Part shown: in pieces, positions 11,998-14,599 of the stretch
Position numbering within the stretch: position 1 is the stretch's first letter
How the letters are laid out: each line of letters opens with the position of its first letter
NCBI GenBank assembly: GCA_030609215.1
Contig: JAUWCR010000007.1
Location: 1 to 14,599, forward strand
DNA length: 14,599 nt
Source: Actinomycetes bacterium
GTDB lineage: Bacteria > Actinomycetota > Humimicrobiia > Humimicrobiales > Humimicrobiaceae
Direction: 5' to 3'
Notes under the pieces: model-generated
The model's input: the letters and a program-made list of their open reading frames with translations, nothing else
The model's database searches: none
Told to the model about the DNA's origin: nothing
Position numbers and translations under genes: made by a program

Positions 11998-14133
11998 TTG
12001 CAAAATAGTGAAGTAAAAACTAATTATTCAATTTTGATTTCACAGATAGGTTATCGGCCTTGTGATAAGAAAATGGCATTTATTAGAAATGAAATATACC
12101 GAAAAGATTCTAACTCAAATCTTGGGGGGTTTTTGATAAAGACCTCTCACGATGACACAGTAGTTTATAAAAAGAAAATTACCTATTGGGGTAATAAGTG
12201 GAATATTAATTTCTGGTCCATTGATTTTAGTAAATTTAACACAGAGGGTTTATTTTATTTGGAAGTGCCAAAAATTAAGCTAAAATCAGAAAATTTTGAA
12301 ATCAAGAAGAATATATTTAGAAAAAAGACTTTATTAGAGACCTCTATCCAACAGTTAGAAAAAAAGTTAGGTAATAAAAAAGGTTGGCAGGACTGCGGGA
12401 GCGATTTGAGAGCTGTAGAAGGGACTGCAATTCAGCTTATTGGTTTAATAGATTGTTTTATATCATTTAAAAAAATATTAAATGAAAGTCAATCAGATGA
12501 TTTTAAGAAACATATCGAAATAGGGTGTGAATATCTAATAAGTTGTCAAAGAGAAAATGGATCATTTATGAATGAACTTTATGTAGCAGAAGACAAGAAA
12601 AATTGGACATTAAGTATTCTTGCTGTAATCGCTCTAATTAAAGCATTTGCAATTACTAATAAAATTGACCATCTATTAAGTTCTAGAAAGGGGTGGGAGT
12701 GGTGTATAAAGAAATGCAAATATGCTGATAATGAAGTTATTGAAGAGATTGAAGAAACAAGAAAAATATTTGGAAAATATGAGCCATGGTTACCACCTAG
12801 AGAATTGAGGGCAAGAGATAAATTATTAATAATATGGGCTGGAACAGAACTTTATAGTAATACTAATGATTTAGAATTTAAAAATATTGCTATAGATTAT
12901 GCAAATGAAATTGCACTTAAATTACAATTTCTAGATTTATCAGAATCTTGTAATAATGTTTATGGAAATTTTTATGCTTGGAAGAACTCTGATTTACATC
13001 AAAAGTCATGGGAGCATGTAGGTTGGGGATATTGCTGTGGTTCAGTGCTTCCAGACGAAATCAGTGGTTTTATCAATTTGGTAAAAATGTTTAGAAATGA
13101 TAAAAGTTGGTTTAAGTGGTGGTACCTATTAAAACAATATGCATATGGTTATCTTAAACAAACTAGCAAATTGACACCTTTTGGAATATACCCACTTGGC
13201 ACGTTTGATGGCGAGATAAGATTTTTTGGACCAAGTTGGCATGGTTTTAATGGAATTTATGGAAGGATTGCTAATCTATCTATGAAATTAGCAAGATTGT
13301 TTAAGGACTATGATTTAGAATTAATTGCCTTGAATAACTTACAATGGATTGCAGGTTTAAATATAGGAATTAGAAAGAAGAAGGGTAAATTTAAAGGATT
13401 ATCATGGATATATGGAATTGGGGATAATTACGTTGAAGCTTGGACTAAAATAAAAGGGTCCATTAGTAACGGTTTCTGTGCAAATCCTCAATTTAAGTTG
13501 GAACATATTGATAATCAAATAGATTTACCGAATTATATAACAACAGAAGACTGGATTGTTCATACGGGAAGTTGGTTAAGCGGATTGAGTGAATTCGAAA
13601 AAAATTCTAAATTGATAATTAGAACAAATTATAGAGGTAAACCAATTAATGCAAAGATTGGATTCAATAAAGTAAAAAATTTTAAAATCAAAAAAACAAA
13701 TATAACAAATAATTATGAAATTTATCCCTTAAATTATTCGAGGAATTTAGGAATTATAGCTAATTGGAATAATAAAATAATAGAAAAGGATGTTCTAATT
13801 ATATCTGGAGATATTAAAAGAATTGTATTAGATTTTTCAGATTATATTCAAGGGAATATAGAATTCAAGTTTAATGAGAGCGAATGTCATGTTGAAGTTA
13901 TAAATAAAGGAATAGATAACACAGATATAAAAATTATATTAAAAACTATCGGTATAAAAATTAGAGGGTCAAATAAAATTAAAGGCAATTTAAAATTTGG
14001 GGAGAAAAAGGTGTATAAATTTCATGCTGAATTCGAAAAAGATTATATCAATAAACCTGTACTTATAAGGGCAGAAGTGTGCAGTAATTACTCTAAATGT
14101 ATTCTTGAGACGGGACATAATAATTACAAGTAA
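11998..14133 (+). CDS. divergent GH9-like protein, probably cytoplasmic
   Basis: The start is TTG 11998, with AGGAGG at 11987-11992 five bases upstream. The first 100 residues resemble the Ig-like domain at the head of many GH9 cellulases (ILISQIGYRPCDKKMAFI at 12-29). The region from about 110 to 535 looks like an (alpha/alpha)6 barrel. GWQDCGSD at 129-136 resembles the GH9 GWYDAGD nucleophile-water motif with one inserted residue, making Asp132 and Asp136 the candidate base pair. YITTEDWIVHTGSWLSGL at 513-530 sits where GH9 has its acid Glu, here Glu517. WIAGLNIG at 450-457 and NPQF at 496-499 recall GH9 C-terminal loops. Residues 540-711 look like beta-rich accessory domain. There is no signal peptide, so it should act on imported sugar. 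The gene is unusually rich in Lys, Asn and Ile. Substrate is unknown, and a lyase or other (alpha/alpha)6 enzyme is possible. Confidence 0.65.
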   Translation: MQNSEVKTNYSILISQIGYRPCDKKMAFIRNEIYRKDSNSNLGGFLIKTSHDDTVVYKKKITYWGNKWNINFWSIDFSKFNTEGLFYLEVPKIKLKSENFEIKKNIFRKKTLLETSIQQLEKKLGNKKGWQDCGSDLRAVEGTAIQLIGLIDCFISFKKILNESQSDDFKKHIEIGCEYLISCQRENGSFMNELYVAEDKKNWTLSILAVIALIKAFAITNKIDHLLSSRKGWEWCIKKCKYADNEVIEEIEETRKIFGKYEPWLPPRELRARDKLLIIWAGTELYSNTNDLEFKNIAIDYANEIALKLQFLDLSESCNNVYGNFYAWKNSDLHQKSWEHVGWGYCCGSVLPDEISGFINLVKMFRNDKSWFKWWYLLKQYAYGYLKQTSKLTPFGIYPLGTFDGEIRFFGPSWHGFNGIYGRIANLSMKLARLFKDYDLELIALNNLQWIAGLNIGIRKKKGKFKGLSWIYGIGDNYVEAWTKIKGSISNGFCANPQFKLEHIDNQIDLPNYITTEDWIVHTGSWLSGLSEFEKNSKLIIRTNYRGKPINAKIGFNKVKNFKIKKTNITNNYEIYPLNYSRNLGIIANWNNKIIEKDVLIISGDIKRIVLDFSDYIQGNIEFKFNESECHVEVINKGIDNTDIKIILKTIGIKIRGSNKIKGNLKFGEKKVYKFHAEFEKDYINKPVLIRAEVCSNYSKCILETGHNNYK

Positions 14134-14145
14134 AAGAAATTCTTA

Positions 14146-14599
14146 ATGAAAATAAATACAAATATAATAAAAGAAAACAATTTATATTCTAATCTAAAAA
14201 AAACATACAGTGAAAAAGCAAGCCAAACAGCCTTCCTTCTGGGTGGTATTGGCACCGGAAACATATCCATAGGAACCAGAGGAAATCTCAAGGATATTGA
14301 AATATTTAATAGCCCTAATAAAGGACAGGATCCTCCCTTTACATTCTTTTCCATATGGACAGCGCAAGAGGGGGAAAACCCTATAGTAAAAAAACTAGAA
14401 GCTAAAATACCTCCTCCATATCCTGGAGGTTCAGGACTACTACCTCATCAGGTAGCAGGAATACCTCATCTTGATAGCTCTACCATGATAGCAGAGTATC
14501 CCTATGTATGGATAGACTTTAAAGATAAAGACCTGCCACTTAAGGTTAGCCTTGAAGCATTTACTCCATTTATACCTTTAAATGCTGATGATTCAGGTA
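14146..14599 (+). CDS. GH116-family glycosidase, N-terminal part (cut by window end)
   Basis: The 151 codons present match the N-terminus of GH116 (GBA2-type beta-glucosidase/beta-xylosidase). After a short lead come AFLLGGIGTGNISIGTRGNL at 32-51 and IEIFNSPNKGQDPPFTFFSI, and the beta-rich domain continues with EYPYVWIDF and LPLKVSLEAFTPFIPLNADD. In this family the N-terminal beta-sandwich precedes an (alpha/alpha)6 catalytic domain, which lies beyond the window. No signal peptide is present, so a cytoplasmic enzyme is likely. The ATG is 12 bases after the GH9-like stop, without a strong ribosome-binding site, which suggests reinitiation. Its codon use is less extreme than that of the upstream gene. 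Known GH116 enzymes remove beta-linked glucose, xylose or GlcNAc. Which applies here is open. Confidence 0.85.
   Translation, partial: MKINTNIIKENNLYSNLKKTYSEKASQTAFLLGGIGTGNISIGTRGNLKDIEIFNSPNKGQDPPFTFFSIWTAQEGENPIVKKLEAKIPPPYPGGSGLLPHQVAGIPHLDSSTMIAEYPYVWIDFKDKDLPLKVSLEAFTPFIPLNADDSG

Noticed and set aside
1..14599. CRISPR array, tRNA or rRNA genes, phage or defence islands
   Set aside because: No regularly spaced repeats, no cloverleaf-like sequence and no rRNA core motifs were seen. The only nuclease is the PIN toxin.

Overview
This is an AT-rich bacterial window, with many AGA/AGG arginine codons and good Shine-Dalgarno sites, whose gene content suggests a strict anaerobe: a corrinoid-type URO-D methyltransferase homologue, a [NiFe]-hydrogenase maturation protease and methylenetetrahydrofolate reductase. 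Low-GC Firmicutes or candidate-phylum anaerobes such as Atribacterota would fit, but there is no rRNA or other marker here, so the assignment is inference.

Left part (1-3.7 kb): a URO-D/MtaA-like methyltransferase homologue (410-1669), a convergent hydrogenase-maturation endopeptidase (2331-1777, minus), a decayed IS256-family transposase relic (2394-2709), and metF (2779-3696). The intact genes fit one-carbon and H2 metabolism, but they are single genes, not a complete operon. A 400-base stretch with no convincing gene follows.

Middle (4.1-7.1 kb): an archease-rtcB RNA-repair operon with every expected RtcB catalytic residue, then a separately promoted toxin-antitoxin pair (ribbon-helix-helix antitoxin plus PIN-domain VapC) joined by an ATGA overlap. 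Relic sequence follows, including a likely transposase N-terminal fragment on the minus strand (7391-7215).

Right part (7.47 kb to the window end): one co-directional carbohydrate-utilisation locus. It opens with a near-consensus sigma-70 promoter and two tandem copies of a 14-base LacI-type operator. These precede a LacI-family regulator whose DNA-binding domain can be reached only from a non-canonical start, most plausibly ATT. A structured leader follows, with an orphan perfect Shine-Dalgarno, two mini-ORFs and a 14-bp hairpin. Next come a sugar-binding lipoprotein, a terminator-like hairpin, two MalF/MalG-type permeases without an ATPase, a divergent GH9-like protein with no signal peptide, and the start of a GH116 glycosidase cut by the window end. 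The simplest reading is import of a beta-linked oligosaccharide followed by cytoplasmic hydrolysis, with the regulator repressing its own operon.

The most interesting points are the regulator's non-canonical start with twin operators, the ribosome-binding leader between regulator and binding protein, and the divergent cytoplasmic GH9-like enzyme paired with GH116.
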